A DNA stretch of 64,000 nucleotides from the NCBI GenBank assembly GCA_963978905.1, contig OZ022256.1:24107886-24171885 (forward strand). The letters run 5' to 3'. Below are positions 1 through 12,700 of the stretch, piece by piece. The position numbers and the translations under genes are program-made. Every line of letters starts with the position of its first letter. Position 1 is the stretch's first letter. A model generated the notes under the pieces. It was given only the letters and a program-made list of their open reading frames with translations, had not been told where the DNA came from and did not search any database. The stretch comes from Trichostrongylus colubriformis (lineage: Eukaryota; Nematoda; Chromadorea; Rhabditida; Trichostrongylidae).

Positions 1-2040
1 TAGGATGAATAAAGAACGAAGCCGTTCATCCCGCTTTTCGAAGAGTTTCTTCAGCTCGTCGAAACTACCAAAGTCCACCGCTATATTGGCACTCGCCTAC
101 TACTGGTTGCGTGAACTCAGTTCATTCAGGACAGAGTCATTCGAGCTTGACGTGAATACAAAGGCAGTAGTAGGACACCCTTCCATTTTTAGGGCGGATT
201 TGGGACCACAATAGAGGTCGACGAAACAAATGTAACACGAAGAAAATACAATCGTGGTAGGCTCGTAGGCAGAAAGCAGTGGTTCTTTGACGGAACTGAA
301 AGAAGAATTGGCCGAGCCTCTATGACTTTGGAGACAACGCGATGCCGTTACCCTAACGAGGCTAATTTGCAAAATCGTTCCTCCTGATCCTACAATAACG
401 TTAGGTTCATAGAGAGCATATTCGCGGTTATCGAGATTACCGGCAGAATACAGACTTCTAACAGAGCACACATGCCCTTCTTCGACCTCAAACTGGTGCA
501 CATATACAGACGATCCTTGTGGCTAAGTTCAAAATGGTGCTCAAGAAGGAGAACATGAAGTGAAGGACATGGGTGGAACATGAAGCTTTTCCTCGAATAT
601 ATTAAAGATTTTCTTTGATGCCACGAATCACGAAATCTTTTTCAATTTCTTGGAAGACGTCGCGCAGTTTACCCGTGCTGGGACGACTTGAAAATCTGCG
701 ATTAACATCACTAACCCAACGACCCTCTTTAGCTCTACATTCATCCATGCCGCAACTTCCGCTCAGAACAAGGGATTAAATGGTTTGTCATGAATGACGA
801 AAGTGATATTCTTACTCAGAAGGTCGAACTAACTCTGAAGACAATTCTTGGGCTGGTTTGGTGATCCAGCCCATTTTGGCGCCGGCGTCAGGAGGGTTCG
901 CTGCAAACAAATGTTATATTCGTGTTCTACGGATCGAGCTACCGTTGGGTAGAGTTTTGCAGCCAAACCGAAAGGTTCTCCAAAAATCACCTACTCGACC
1001 ACTGCGGTTGGCAAGGTGGCGCGGCTCCTTTGAACTAATAGTGCCGGAATTCTTAACAAATTAAACGCAGTGTTAGGACTAGTCATTATCAAAGGCATTG
1101 CTCGGGCTAGTTAAAGCCGAATACCAGAGGATCGTTGAATACGGAAGTTCAGGTGCTTACTAGTACGAACATGAAGAAAAATGGAACGGAACGGTCGAAA
1201 CCCTTCCCACTCGGAGACGCCTCCTTTTATAGAAAATTTCGCCTCATACATTCTCCTAGACCAGCAGCTTTCATTTGGACTCAGTTCAGGAGCTCCTATT
1301 ACTCGGATTACCCCAACTATTGACTTCAAACGGTGTGTACATATTGGTACGAATGACCTACTTTGCACTCGCTTCGCATCCCATGTGGAAGGTTTCGCAC
1401 CATGTGCGAGATGATTAGCGAGGTGCGAGAATCAGAGATTGGCTATATGCCCCTAAACTCTGTAAGTTGAGTGTTAAGCCCACAAAGGGGAAAATCAAGG
1501 CATCTCTACTATACAAGGGAAAGCAGGGTAGAGAAGAGTCACACTGGCTCATGGCTTACATCCGCCAAATATACAAAACAGAGAGTCACGAAAGAACGAA
1601 AGAGATAAAAGTATTGGCGCAAAATCTCTGGAATAATCCCCTAGAAGCAGGAGCTCGGTGCAGTCGAGGCTTAGTACACCGACATCGGCGTCTGCGAAAA
1701 ACAGCACAGCCAACTTTCGTGGTGGGTCTTTTGTAGGTAGCTTCCTAAGGAATGATGATTCTGTAACAATCTCGGAGGCTAACCACAACGTATTAATGAT
1801 GATTCAGTTCATGGAAGTCCCTGAGCTACGTTCTGGTTCCGAAGTTAAGGGCGTTGGAAACCTGGAGAAAGCAAATATTCAAGGGCACTGCCCAATATGA
1901 ATTTCGTCAACTACTTACTAGTGGGAAGACTTTGGCAAGGTGTTGAAGGAAGGCGATGAAATCGCTGATTTTGCTGAGTTGAGGCGACGCATCATGTTGA
2001 CTTGGCACAAGATCCCGCGTATCAGTAAACTCCGCAAAGG
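1..2040. other. No confident gene; degraded coding-like segments
   Basis: I see no gene I can name here. On the minus strand, 100-501 is an open frame of 133 codons, and the frame running from about 100 to the left edge reads as a charged helical stretch (DELKKLFEKRDERLRSLF). Around 620-760 another minus frame is also coding-like. On the plus strand 1925-2035 reads as charged residues (GDEIADFAELRRRIM). None matches a family I recognise, and frames change every few hundred bases. Decayed transposon or retroelement sequence is the simplest reading. Confidence 0.3.
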
Positions 2041-2054
2041 CTCGTGCTCATGCA

Positions 2055-2800
2055 GAAGGTTGTTGCAGAGTTTATTGATATTAGGTGTATGCAGAATAAA
2101 TGCCAAATAGACCACTTTCTTCAAAGCGTCATAACTTCGCTCAGACACAACTTTATTTGTCCAAATAAGATTCATTCGAATCTACACAACCTTGCCAACG
2201 ATCTGGTGAGGAAAATATGCAACCATGATAAAATTCTGGATTGCGAGAATCAATGAAGTCAACAATGGCATTTTCAACCTGCATGGTATGGGCGAATTTC
2301 TTCTGAAGCAGATTTGCATCGAGAAACCGGAAAAAGTGATAATCTGTTGGGGATAGGGCTGGGGAATAAGGGGGTGAGGGAGAGTCTCGTTGCCTGACTG
2401 CATCAGTTTTTGCCGGATGACTTGCGAAGTGTGGGGTTTTGCGTTGTTTCGCACACCCGGCTTAAACTGACGCAGTCAGGCATTGAGACTCTCCCTCACC
2501 CCCTTATTCCCCAGACCTATCCACAACGGATTAACACTTTTCCCGGGTTCTCGATGCACTGCGTCAGAAGCAGTTCGTCAATACGATGCAGGTTGAATTG
2601 CCATTGTCGACTTTATTAATTTTCGCAATCTAGAATTTTACCATGATAGCATATTTCCTCCACCAGATCGTTGGCAAAGTTGTGTATATTCGAATGGTCT
2701 TTATTTCGACAAATAATGTTGTGTCTGAACGAAGTTATGGCGTTTTGAAAAAAGAGGTTTGTTTTGGCCATTTATTCTGCATACACCTAATACTATGAGT
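2055..2800. mobile_element. Palindromic pair of mariner transposase 3' ends
   Basis: Two diverged copies of the 3' part of a mariner transposase gene lie head to head. The left arm (about 2060-2416) reads on the minus strand and includes a KPHTSQVIRQK segment following the second catalytic Asp region, then remnants of the C-terminal half. The right arm (about 2459-2800) reads on the plus strand and ends with RWQSCVYSNGLYFDK and a stop, a typical mariner C-terminus. The arms are joined by a spacer of about 40 bp that still matches the 5' side of one arm. Both arms contain frameshifts. No terminal inverted repeats or TA duplications were found, so this is a rearranged relic and not an insertion unit. 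Confidence 0.75.
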
Positions 2801-3189
2801 AATATATGGGTGAAAACGTCACGTCAGAATCTGCTTAAGTATATCTGATATATTCTTGGATGTGGAGAAGAAGAGTGACTCCGTTTCACCTCCTCCTCTC
2901 GACCTTATTACATCTAAGTAAAATGTTGCAGAAACGAATGATTTTTGACTTGTCAACAGATCATATAGGCTTTCTAGCTCCACAACTTAAGTATACGCTT
3001 ACTCAACTTATGGAGTTAGGCGGCGTGTAGCTGACCTCTGATTCACGCACCTAGTTAATTACTTCTTCGCACATGCGGTACGAAGTCTTTGAACATGCGG
3101 CGCGAAGCAAATGCAAAGCAGATCATCCGTACCGATGCGCACAGACCTACTTCACTCTATTCATCAGTCTGCAGTTTTTTCATACTGAC
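2801..3189. other. Nothing recognised (expected site of further UGT exons)
   Basis: This stretch follows the second exon of the UGT gene on the minus strand and should hold its next exon if the gene were intact and compact. I found no reading frame resembling the middle of a UGT. A short direct repeat of sequence around 3069 and 3092 (tGCGGYRCGAAGY) is the only structure seen. Confidence 0.3.
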
Positions 3190-3522
3190 CTTGTATGACA
3201 TCGTGTAAAGCGGACGAAAAGCCATATACAGGCATTCTGCGTGCCTTTTTTGCACTCTGTACACTATCGAAGATATGCAGGAAATCCGGCTCCAAAAGAA
3301 CCTAAATGAACGACCGGCAGTTGTTAACTGCGATTTCGCTAAACCTATACATTTACATGTCCGTGAGGCGAAATGACTCACCACATCGTGGCCAGCTATG
3401 GCTAGCTCATCTGCTATTCGTCCATTTGAAATCATATGAGATCGACTAATTGTTGGTGAGAATACCAGTATTTTATATGAATCAGCGATTACAAAAGCAC
3501 ACAATAAAATGAAATTGAGCAT
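3190..3522 (-). CDS. UDP-glucuronosyltransferase, first two exons (partial)
   Basis: UGTs are ER membrane enzymes that transfer a sugar from a UDP-sugar to small lipophilic molecules; nematodes have large ugt families used in detoxification. Exon 1 (3522-3382, 47 codons) starts with a signal peptide (MLNFILLCAFVIADS) followed by YKILVFSPTISRSHMISNGR and ends at GHDV, the classic N-terminal block of nematode UGTs. Its donor is GTGAGT. Exon 2 (3301-3190) follows a TTTAG acceptor in phase 0, continues VLLEPDF, and ends in phase 1 at a GTCAGT donor. The sugar-donor signature and C-terminal membrane anchor are not seen to the left, where a mariner palindrome lies, so the gene is either truncated or runs out of the window. 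Family assignment is firm; the state of the gene is not. Confidence 0.8.
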
Positions 3523-4004
3523 TCCCTACAATAAAAGATTTGATCGTAGCACAAAGATTTTTAGACAGACACAAAAAAGCTGTTAAAAAGGTGACCACCG
3601 GTGTCACCAAAACACACCACAGGTGCTCCTGTAATCTTATCTATAAGAGAACAAGCCATGAAAACGTTGATAAGACAGACGACACTGGACACTGAAAATT
3701 CAGCCGCCACTCGTATTAGATGTGTTGAGGGAGCAGGGAGAATTATATTCGTATTTTGCCTCGAAAACACACTGAAAGGGTGTCGTGTCTGGAGTGTCAT
3801 TGGGAAAGGCGTTAGACCTCGCTCATAGCCAACTGAATGAGATTTTTGGCGCATACGCTTCAAGTAAAAGATATAACCATTGACTGTATGAAGAATTAAG
3901 AAATGGCAAGGGAGAAGCATTGATTCAACATCAAGGCATTGTCATGCTAGAAATTTATTTCCCCTTATGTTACGTGGAGATTAATTTGTGATTGCGATTG
4001 CAGT

Positions 4005-4154
4005 CCATTTCGGAGCGCCTGATAGGGCATGACCTACGGACTTTGAGAATGTATCCAACTCTATCACTCCTCCACGAACTCTCTCTTGCCACGCATTCTC
4101 ACCTTCGCCACTGTCATGTCCGTAGGCCACGCCCCATCAGGCGCTATGAAATGG
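4005..4154. mobile_element. Short hairpin MITE, family M copy 1
   Basis: An imperfect inverted repeat of about 35 bp per arm: the left end begins CCATTTCGGAGCGCCTGAT and the right end is its complement (GGCGCTATGAAATGG). The inner part of each arm carries GGCATGACCTACGGAC / GTCCGTAGGCCACGCC. Two relatives with the same inner box lie at 28861-28985 and 55455-55588. It has no coding capacity of its own, and target duplications are not clear. Confidence 0.7.
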
Positions 4155-4155
4155 A

Positions 4156-6480
4156 GAACAACTTTATTTTTTCCATATTCTTTTTCGAGAACCAGCCTCC
4201 TTTCTTTGAACGTGGTCGTACGTGGAATCTTCAAAAGTCTCAAAGGCCGATCCGCCGATTCAGCTGCGTATGCACACAGCCTTACAATTAGCGTCGCCCC
4301 AACTACTTTGCACCACTGGGTGTGGCGAAAGCGCCTCTCGGTACCTTCCATCGATAATATTGTAGATCGGGCGATGCCCGCTTCCGGCACACGTGTGAGA
4401 TGGATTCGAGGCTGCACAAGCTTATGTGTAACGCCTTTCGAAGTGTTCATAGGCTTTTCCTTTCTGTTATTCTATATTTTAGCAGAAAGCACAGCCTATT
4501 ATATTTTCGCCTTTTGCATCTCCGCTCAATGTAAACCACACTTGAAATGGGTCAACGCACCGAAGGTCGCATTGGCCACACCCATTCGTACACAACAAAT
4601 TCTCAGTGAAAACCAGCTAAGCACCTTTCGATGAGGTGAACCAATTTCGAGTGTCCTAGCCTACGCCCCTCTCTCTGAAGGTGTCTCGGCGTGCTCGGAA
4701 AACCACTAAAGAATTGAAGTATACATACAACCATTAAAGCGAATTTAAGTTGCTTTTAAGATTCAAGTTGCTTAGTATCAAAGAACTTCGTCATTCCTTC
4801 ACCTAATAATTTGAATTATTCTACTTATCATGTTAGTTGATGCTCGGAGATCCAAGTTACTTTTCGTCACTAGACGAAGTGATAATGTACTAATCCCAAC
4901 AATGACATATACCCAATAATGATGTGATAACAACCTTAACTGTACTAGATTTTCGTTTCCCGTCTTCACCGAAATGGTCGAAATAATATGCGTATGGTGA
5001 GTCAACTTCAAACGAAGGGTTAAGTGATCTAGGCAAAGAATATTTAGTAATTTATCACCTGCTATACACAAAATAACTCTTTTCAATTAGCATTTATGTT
5101 AATCGTTCCACTCAGATTACTTCGTAATTTAATCAATAAATTAATGCCACCTTAAAACATGCCTGCCTCCCTTCCCTTACAGATGAGCACAGAGGGAGGT
5201 TTATTTCTCGTTCGAAACGGAGGTCGAACTACTTCCTTGTTTTCCCCCCTCATATCTTTTAAACAAAGTCACTTCGTTAATAAACATTTACTTCTTCATT
5301 CGAAAACTGTACAACTTATCAATGACCCATGCATGGAAATTAAAGCTCGCCTGGATAGTAGTGGTTATGCAGTCGAAGCGTCTCTCTTCAATACAAATTC
5401 AGTAGAAAATTAACAAGGAGTGTAAATACATGAATATGGTAAACACACAAATATGATACAAAATACATTTTTACAAATACTCTTAAGAGCTCCTTTGGTG
5501 ATCACATGAAGTGACTATGACTAAATGTTTTAACGCTTGAAAACCGCTGTGATACTGAAATTTTTTGCATAAAACAATCTGCACAGATACCTCAAGGAAA
5601 AGCTGTTCACTACAGTGAAAGAAGAATAGTACAAGGGCCTTAAAGACCACATTCCGGACATGAAATATAACAAAATGGCAACAATGATGCTTAACTTTTC
5701 GCAGCACTTGTTTTGCGATCTTTCTTTTCCTTGGTGGGCTCTTCTTCGCTACTACTATCAGCAAACTGTTTTGATTTGACTGAATCCAGTTCATCCACAC
5801 TGACATGCCGCTTCAAGCTCGAGTAACGTGCCATTTTCAGAGATGTCTAAAATATCATTCGAAAGGGTGCAAACGGTTTCATCGAAGGGACATGTGGCCA
5901 CAGCTGGCAGAATTGTTACTCTGCCTGAATGCCTTGCTTGTTAGATTTTTCGTGATTTTAGTATTTTTCCTGGTTCTTATCAGCCGTTATCAATTTCGCA
6001 GTTTACTAGGATCATAATAATCATGTTGCGCTTCGTTTATTCGAAGTGTAAGCCTTGGTGAGACAGGGAGATGGAACATCAAAGTCTCTAATTCCGTGAG
6101 TTTCATAAACGTGAAAGCTGACTCTGCTGAGGAGGAAAAGGCACGTAAGTGGTACTTGCTAATATTTCCATTATGACAAAAAGTACACCACGATGCAAAT
6201 GGACGAGACTTTGACTTCAGACTGTGACCTCGGAAGGAAAACGCGCTCCCTCATTTCCACTACTAACTGAGAGAGTAACAAGTCCAGGGGATCTCCAAAT
6301 TTTCTGAAAAATCTAGGCGAAGCACGGCCCACCGCGCGCGAAAAAAACCTTAAAGCACCGCACTCGCCAGGTGCTTGAAAACGAACTGTGCCAAAACTTA
6401 TTCTCACCGTCTCGTGCACCGATGCCCACGCTGCGATTTAGGTCCTTGTAAGACCCGTGCCAGTAAGAGCCTCAAGTAGC
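4156..6480. other. Intergenic; one unidentified minus-strand open frame
   Basis: A 128-codon open frame on the minus strand (4450-4064) and a 182-codon frame on the plus strand (4086-4634) overlap each other and the hairpin element at 4005-4154, so at most one can be coding, and both look repeat-derived. From 4700 to 6480 the sequence is AT-rich and I see no exon, RNA gene or transposon. The 3' untranslated region and polyadenylation signal of the innexin gene lie at its right edge. Confidence 0.4.
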
Positions 6481-6491
6481 AAAAAGGAAAT

Positions 6492-6497
6492 TTTATT
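6492..6497 (-). promoter_or_regulatory. Candidate polyadenylation signal of the innexin gene
   Basis: A canonical AATAAA on the minus strand, about 245 bases past the proposed stop codon at 6741-6743. No other AATAAA was noticed between. Its use is inferred from position only. Confidence 0.45.
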
Positions 6498-6740
6498 GAA
6501 CCGCGGCAGGCACATCGCTGAGTATGTGATACAACGCAAGGCAAAAATCAAAGCACGAGCCACCAAGGTGTCAGAAAAAGAAAGCGAAAGAGAGAAGTAA
6601 ATCGGGTGGAAATGAAAGGAAAAGAAAGCGGAACAAGGAGGTGAATCGGGTAGAAACAAAAGAAAAAAGAAATGAGCTACGCTGGAGAGTACACTTTCAC
6701 GTAAAAAGTGTTGTTAGATATTATTCCAAAGAGAATCACA

Positions 6741-9700
6741 TCAACAAGATTTCAAAATGATGAACGCGCCAAGTGTAAAGAGTAAAGAGAGAGTACAACA
6801 AACCTTTCTATCTCCCATTACTGATTGCCTTCGTGAACTGGGCATATCTGGAGTGATATGACCTTCCTCTTCACCAGAACGTAGCAAAGGTAGAACACGA
6901 TTCATCTTTTTGAGAGCTCTCAAAAACAGACATCTTTTCTAGAATTTGGCGATGAAATCACTATATTCTCACTTCCTCTGCTCTTCAATTTCGTAGTGGC
7001 TTCTCCACAGTGCACCAATAAGTTCAGTGATGAAGACGACATCAGCATGCTGAGCGATTAGACGAAGAAGAAAAACCCCGTCCAGTCCAAGATACTTGTC
7101 AATAAAACAAATAACATGCTCTCGATTACCTAAAAAAATAAGAGACCTTTCGAATACATCTTCAGGTATATTTCAAGACGCTACAATCAATACCCAGTGT
7201 ACCTCGCTATTTCGTTTTAACTTCTCATTCTGCCGTTCCACAGGTCGTAAATAACTGAGTGAGCTACCGTGTTGATAAAAAAGGGAACAAAGAGAGAGGT
7301 TTCACGTGCTTCATACTTGACTCCAAGCGAAGTCATGTGATCTCATAGGTCATTCCAGAAATATCTACGGCATTTATAAAACTGTGCACTCAAGAACACG
7401 AGAGAAAGATTGCTAAAAAAGCTTCACTCTAGCAATAGAGTACCCTGAGGTCCTGCACTTGAACACAGCCGGCATGAACAACCGTAAGGTTTTTCATAGA
7501 TCAAACTTAACAATGATCGCAGAAGTCCCTTGCAGCCTAAGCGTGAGCGCACTTCTGTTCGATCAGTGAATGTTAAAGCATATAGTGCACGAGCTGACGT
7601 AAGTAGCGAGAGGAACTTTTGTTAAAGCGCACCTTTTAAAGCGAATCACACCTAAGATAATTTATCTGAAGCTCATTCCTTTACTTGCAAAGGGTATGTT
7701 TCCTACAATTGACTGCTTTCATATTTTCTCCCGGTGCCTTCAAAACAAGGGAATACCTGGGTAATTTAAAAGCAACCGTCACTCACTGGCATTTTCCCTG
7801 TCAAATGGAGCTTCGCACATTTCAAGGTGATTGGTGATGAAATGTTCTTTCGATGTCTCACTGAACATCGCAAACATCCAAGTGAATAAATTACACGCCG
7901 TTAGCGTTGCGAGGAAGACATACCTGTAAAAACATTGGTAATTCACTAGTTAAAACGTATTCATTGCTCGTTTTCAACCAACCAAGCCCACAGAAGAATG
8001 AAGATCTTCTCTGTGAAAATATTTATCAGAAGTACACACTGAACAGTATGGGTTTGTATGTTCCCCATTTCTCGCACCTGAAGTTTATTAATTTATAGAT
8101 AAATGGCGTGACAGTAAGAAGTTTTCCTCAATAACAAAGAGAAATTAGTGAGAAGAGCGAGTGTCAAACCTCAAAATCGCAAAGAGTGACACGGGGAAAT
8201 AAACCGTGCTCTTTCCACGAACTATTCCCACTCCAAAGGGTTTGCCACACATCAAAACCAAACTGAGTGGAGTTGGCATGCGGCAGTAAATACCTGAACA
8301 GCTATGCTACATTAAACGGCTTGCACAGATTTGTAGTACTAGTGGATTGCACTAACAGAACAAAGCAATCTAGCAGCGATCAATCCCCTATGATTTGATT
8401 CTGAACTATTAAATGAACTATCAAGTGAAAAATATTATTTCAAGATTTCAAAATATGGGACATTCACAATCTATATAGCACTATACAACATTTTCACTTA
8501 CTCATTCAGCAGCTTCGTCTGGAATCCGACGTTCATGAGGAAAGCGAATTTCGCTATGAAGTATATCAAAGTGACATAATATGTTGAATACTTTATATTG
8601 AGGCAGCGTAAGATTTTGTGCGGTGAGAGATTTTTCTGGAAAAAAACCATTTGCGGGATTTCAATAGTTGAGCGGTGTTAAACGAGTTAAACATGAAACC
8701 GAGGTTCCTTTATCTGATACGCAACTCTTTAAGACAATCGAAAACGATAAGAACAACTCTTCCACATGATGAGACAGGTTCTGTGAGCGGAGCATTCTCG
8801 ATTTCATATGCGTGAACGTATTACAAAAACTTTTCTTCTTCTCAACCAAATTCTAGGAGCATATGCAAACAGCAAAGGTTTGAGGAGGAGAACATGGCTA
8901 CACCTTGAGCTTCCTACTGTGAAACCTAAGCTGAAACCATCCGCTCCACTCTCATTCGAAAAATAAATTAGCTGACTCATTAAGATTCTTCTCACGCTCG
9001 CACTCGCGGTTGTGCCCCTCATTCTACTGACTTAGACTCTCATTTCACGGCTCAACGATGCGTGGAGCCAATATAGCTAATGAATCACATCGTGAAGACA
9101 TTAGGTCGGAGACCGATGGGAACTTTTGAGACCCGAATTTGATACAGTACTTAAACCAATGCTCAAGTACCGCCGTACCTCTTTGATATACTCACATAGG
9201 CAAGTTCTGCCCGGTTCAAAGCTTCCGCTACTAGGTGGCAACGAAGTTTCCGAACTACTGTGCCGTCCAGTAGTTAATTAGCGAAAATCTAATAAAGAAG
9301 CAATGAAACTATAAATTTCCGTTGTGTCTCCCAGCTATTTAGAAATTAATACAAAAAGAAACCCCAACACAACTTAAATCTACGTGATCACTAAACTTCG
9401 GATTTCCTCAATTCACGGTCCTTTATATGCAGAGTTGATTGAGAATTTCTCCTAGGAGTCACACAACTGATGTGGAAATATGCAGTTCTGGCCATATATT
9501 TACGAAGAAGCAAATGGACAAATACCGTACCATTTTAAGCCTCTTCTGGAACCTCAACGCTCCTTGCAAATGGATACGTAGTGCCTCGATGTTCTCATTC
9601 CTTATTTCGGGAACAGTATTATGCTCATCTGTTGTCAATCGCAGTATTTCTCCCACTCTCATACCTGAACTCACATTATGAAATGAGTGATATGACACAC

Positions 9701-12700
9701 TGACAGCTTTGCTTTTTTGGATTTTCCGGCCATCATGATCATACCGTAGAACCTAAGTGGAAATCGAGCGCCAAACAATGTTTCAAAATAAGTTGTACAT
9801 ATTGCTTTTGACGTTTTTCACTGCTGAGTCCGCAGTGCGAAAGTTGTTACCAAGATGCTGAGTTGAATGTCATGAAATGGCCAGTGGAAACTTCACTACC
9901 CCTCTAACTCTCTATGGAAGAAGCCTGCAGATCTACTCAATCGTTTGACGAGTCAATGAATGGATTCCTCATAGTCGTGAAGCGACTAGAATCATCGCTG
10001 TAGAATGAAAGAACTCACTGAAGACCCCGGGCCTCCCGATTCCCCTGTTCCATCTACAACTACTATCTGGTCTAGTTCACCAGTGTGTCGTGAATATCTG
10101 CTATCGACGCATTTTTAGTGAAAATTGAGCAAGTTTGTGGTAACTTCACATCAGCAAGTGTGTGTTCTGGTCTAATGAAGGAAATCAGGCAGTCTCCCTC
10201 TCAATCCTTCCCTAAATGCGTTCCTCAATAGACTAACCACTTTGCCCAGCAAAATACTTCCAAATGAAACATGGCAACCGAAAACAGGCAGCTTCGAAAA
10301 GCAAAAAGAACGGCATCCATTGGTAGTATGAGATCTGAAAAAGACTATGTAACAAAAAGCAAAGGAACAAAGTCTATGTAAAAACAAGCCAAGTGTAGAG
10401 GCATCTGCAGCACAATCAGAGAATTTCAACAAACGAACCTGAGCATCGCTACGGTCAGTATTATTGGAAGGACGAGCAGCTGGCGTTGAAAATGGTAGAA
10501 AGTATGTGTCGTGCGACCAACAGTAATTTTCTGCGTACTAAAGGAAAAAATAACTCAAGAAAAGAACATGCCATATGTTATGAAACCATAAAACTCGAAT
10601 GCCGAGTATATTAGAACTGCTTTGAAACGGCGCAATTCTCCTGACATGGTTGAAAAAAAGACACTGTCAATGTAAAGGGTTTCGGAGTTATGCAATCAGT
10701 TCATGGGATTACAAAACCAGCACTCCCTCTCCCTCCATATAGGATGACCTATATTTCACGCGAATTTCAGAACTTCACGCAAAGACAGAACGATAATTAA
10801 TCTTGTCGTCACTTATGTTAGATTGCACTGATAAAACAGCTGCCATGGTGGAGTTATTTATTGACCTCAAATAAATATTCCTGAACGCTGCTGGTATGCT
10901 ACCTGACCACCCGTTCAGCAAAAAAGCCCTGACACCATTGGAAGTCATGTCATATTCAGGTTTATCACCGTGTAATTGACGGCACAGAAGTAAAAGCATG
11001 GGGGACATGGACAACACTAAAAGTATGAATAGTGAAACGAATGGTTTTCTAAAAATCTAGAAGGAGGAGTATTGCCTCAAGTTCTGTGCATTTACGTGTT
11101 CTTGACGCCCACTTTCCCTGTAGTAAGGGTCAGGGAATAAATGCGCACATGCAACGCTGCACAGTTTCTCACTGGAAGCTATGGCCTGACTTACAGCCAC
11201 TGCTTTCTTCTCCTACTTCTTATTCCCAGCGTCAGCCCCGCGCCATCGCAGGGTCCGCTTGTCAGACGTCACCACTTGTTCTGTTCAAGGCATCCTCTGC
11301 CGTTCATTTCACTTCGGTGAGGTCGCTAATGATGATGATGTCCCTCCATTCTTTTTCGGGACTCTACGAGGTCGCTTCAATTGCGCTTCGAACTCTAGTG
11401 CTTTCCTTGGGTTCTCTGCTCTTGTCAGTACGTGTCCATTCCATCGCAGCCACTGCCCCCCCCCCCCAAATTCAGCTGGACAGGAGCCATCTGCATGATC
11501 GCTCTCAAGTTCTCGTTTCTGCCCTTGTCCAGTCGCGTCCATCCGCATTCCCGTCTCAACATTCTCATTTCAGTCGCGTGCAGTTGTTGTCATATACCTT
11601 TGTTACGAGTCAGCACTCCTTCCCGTACAGCATTGCAAGCTTTATCACCGCTCAGTACACTTTGCCCTTGAGCACCCTAGAGCACCATCGATCGCACAGA
11701 AACCCAGAGAATAATCACCATTTTATCCATGCCGCGTTTATCCGGATCTTCACCGCCTAGTTCACCGTACCATCAGCCGCTACATCACTAACGAGGCACC
11801 GGAAGTCTTCCACTTTTTGATGGTATCCACATGTCCATGTCCATGAGTCCATTCTCTGCCAGCCTGCCCTGCCCTTCCCTCGATCAGGATCGACCAATCA
11901 GCGCCGCCGCCACGCAAGGATAGCATGGAATTAAAATACCCGTTAGGCTGTGTTCACAGTTTTGGCATTAGCGGAATTGCAGAATTGCGGAATTTGCGGA
12001 ATACGATAAAATACGCGTCGATTGGGAGAATAGCGGCATTGTGGAAATGCAGAATTGTGGAATTTGCGGAAAAGCATAAGATACTTATCGATTGCCATGC
12101 TAAGAAGGGACGAGAGGATTAGAGAAAGGAATTCTTCATTTCCGCAAACTCCGCGATTCTACATTTCCACAATTCCGCAATTCTCCCAATCGATACGCAT
12201 CTATTTTCTTCCCACAATTCCGCAGTTCTCCCAGTCGATACCCCCATTCCGCAAATTCCAAAACTGTGAACAAAGCCTTAATCCCAGGATACGAACCAAA
12301 CTCGGGCCGGACTGGTCAGTGGAGTCCCGTGCGAGACCAAGTCTTTTGCCCATTACTTGTCAACTTTTTCAGTTCACTTGGTGATTTCGTCAGATATCAA
12401 CTCGTTACCATATTCAGATTTGCCAGCCACTGTAGGGTGGGGGAGAGGAGGGGTCTGTTCTGCAAGAGCTTCACGTTAATTCATGTTCACTCCGGTACCA
12501 ATTGTCTCAAACAAGAGAAACATGAGCATAAGGCCGCGTTCATACTTTGCGCACCATTGGCGTCAAACTATCGCAACCATTTTCCTGCCGCAGACGACGG
12601 CATCAATAGATAATGCGCACCGTTTGTAAAACGCTTGACCCAACCACACTACAATATGGTGATCGTGGCGAGAGCCCAGGAATTCAAATTCGAATATGGC

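Noticed and set aside
11086..11760. A 224-codon plus-strand open frame
   Set aside because: It is the shadow of a decayed minus-strand reverse transcriptase fragment; composition is Ser/His-rich with no domain, and the minus strand explains the sequence.
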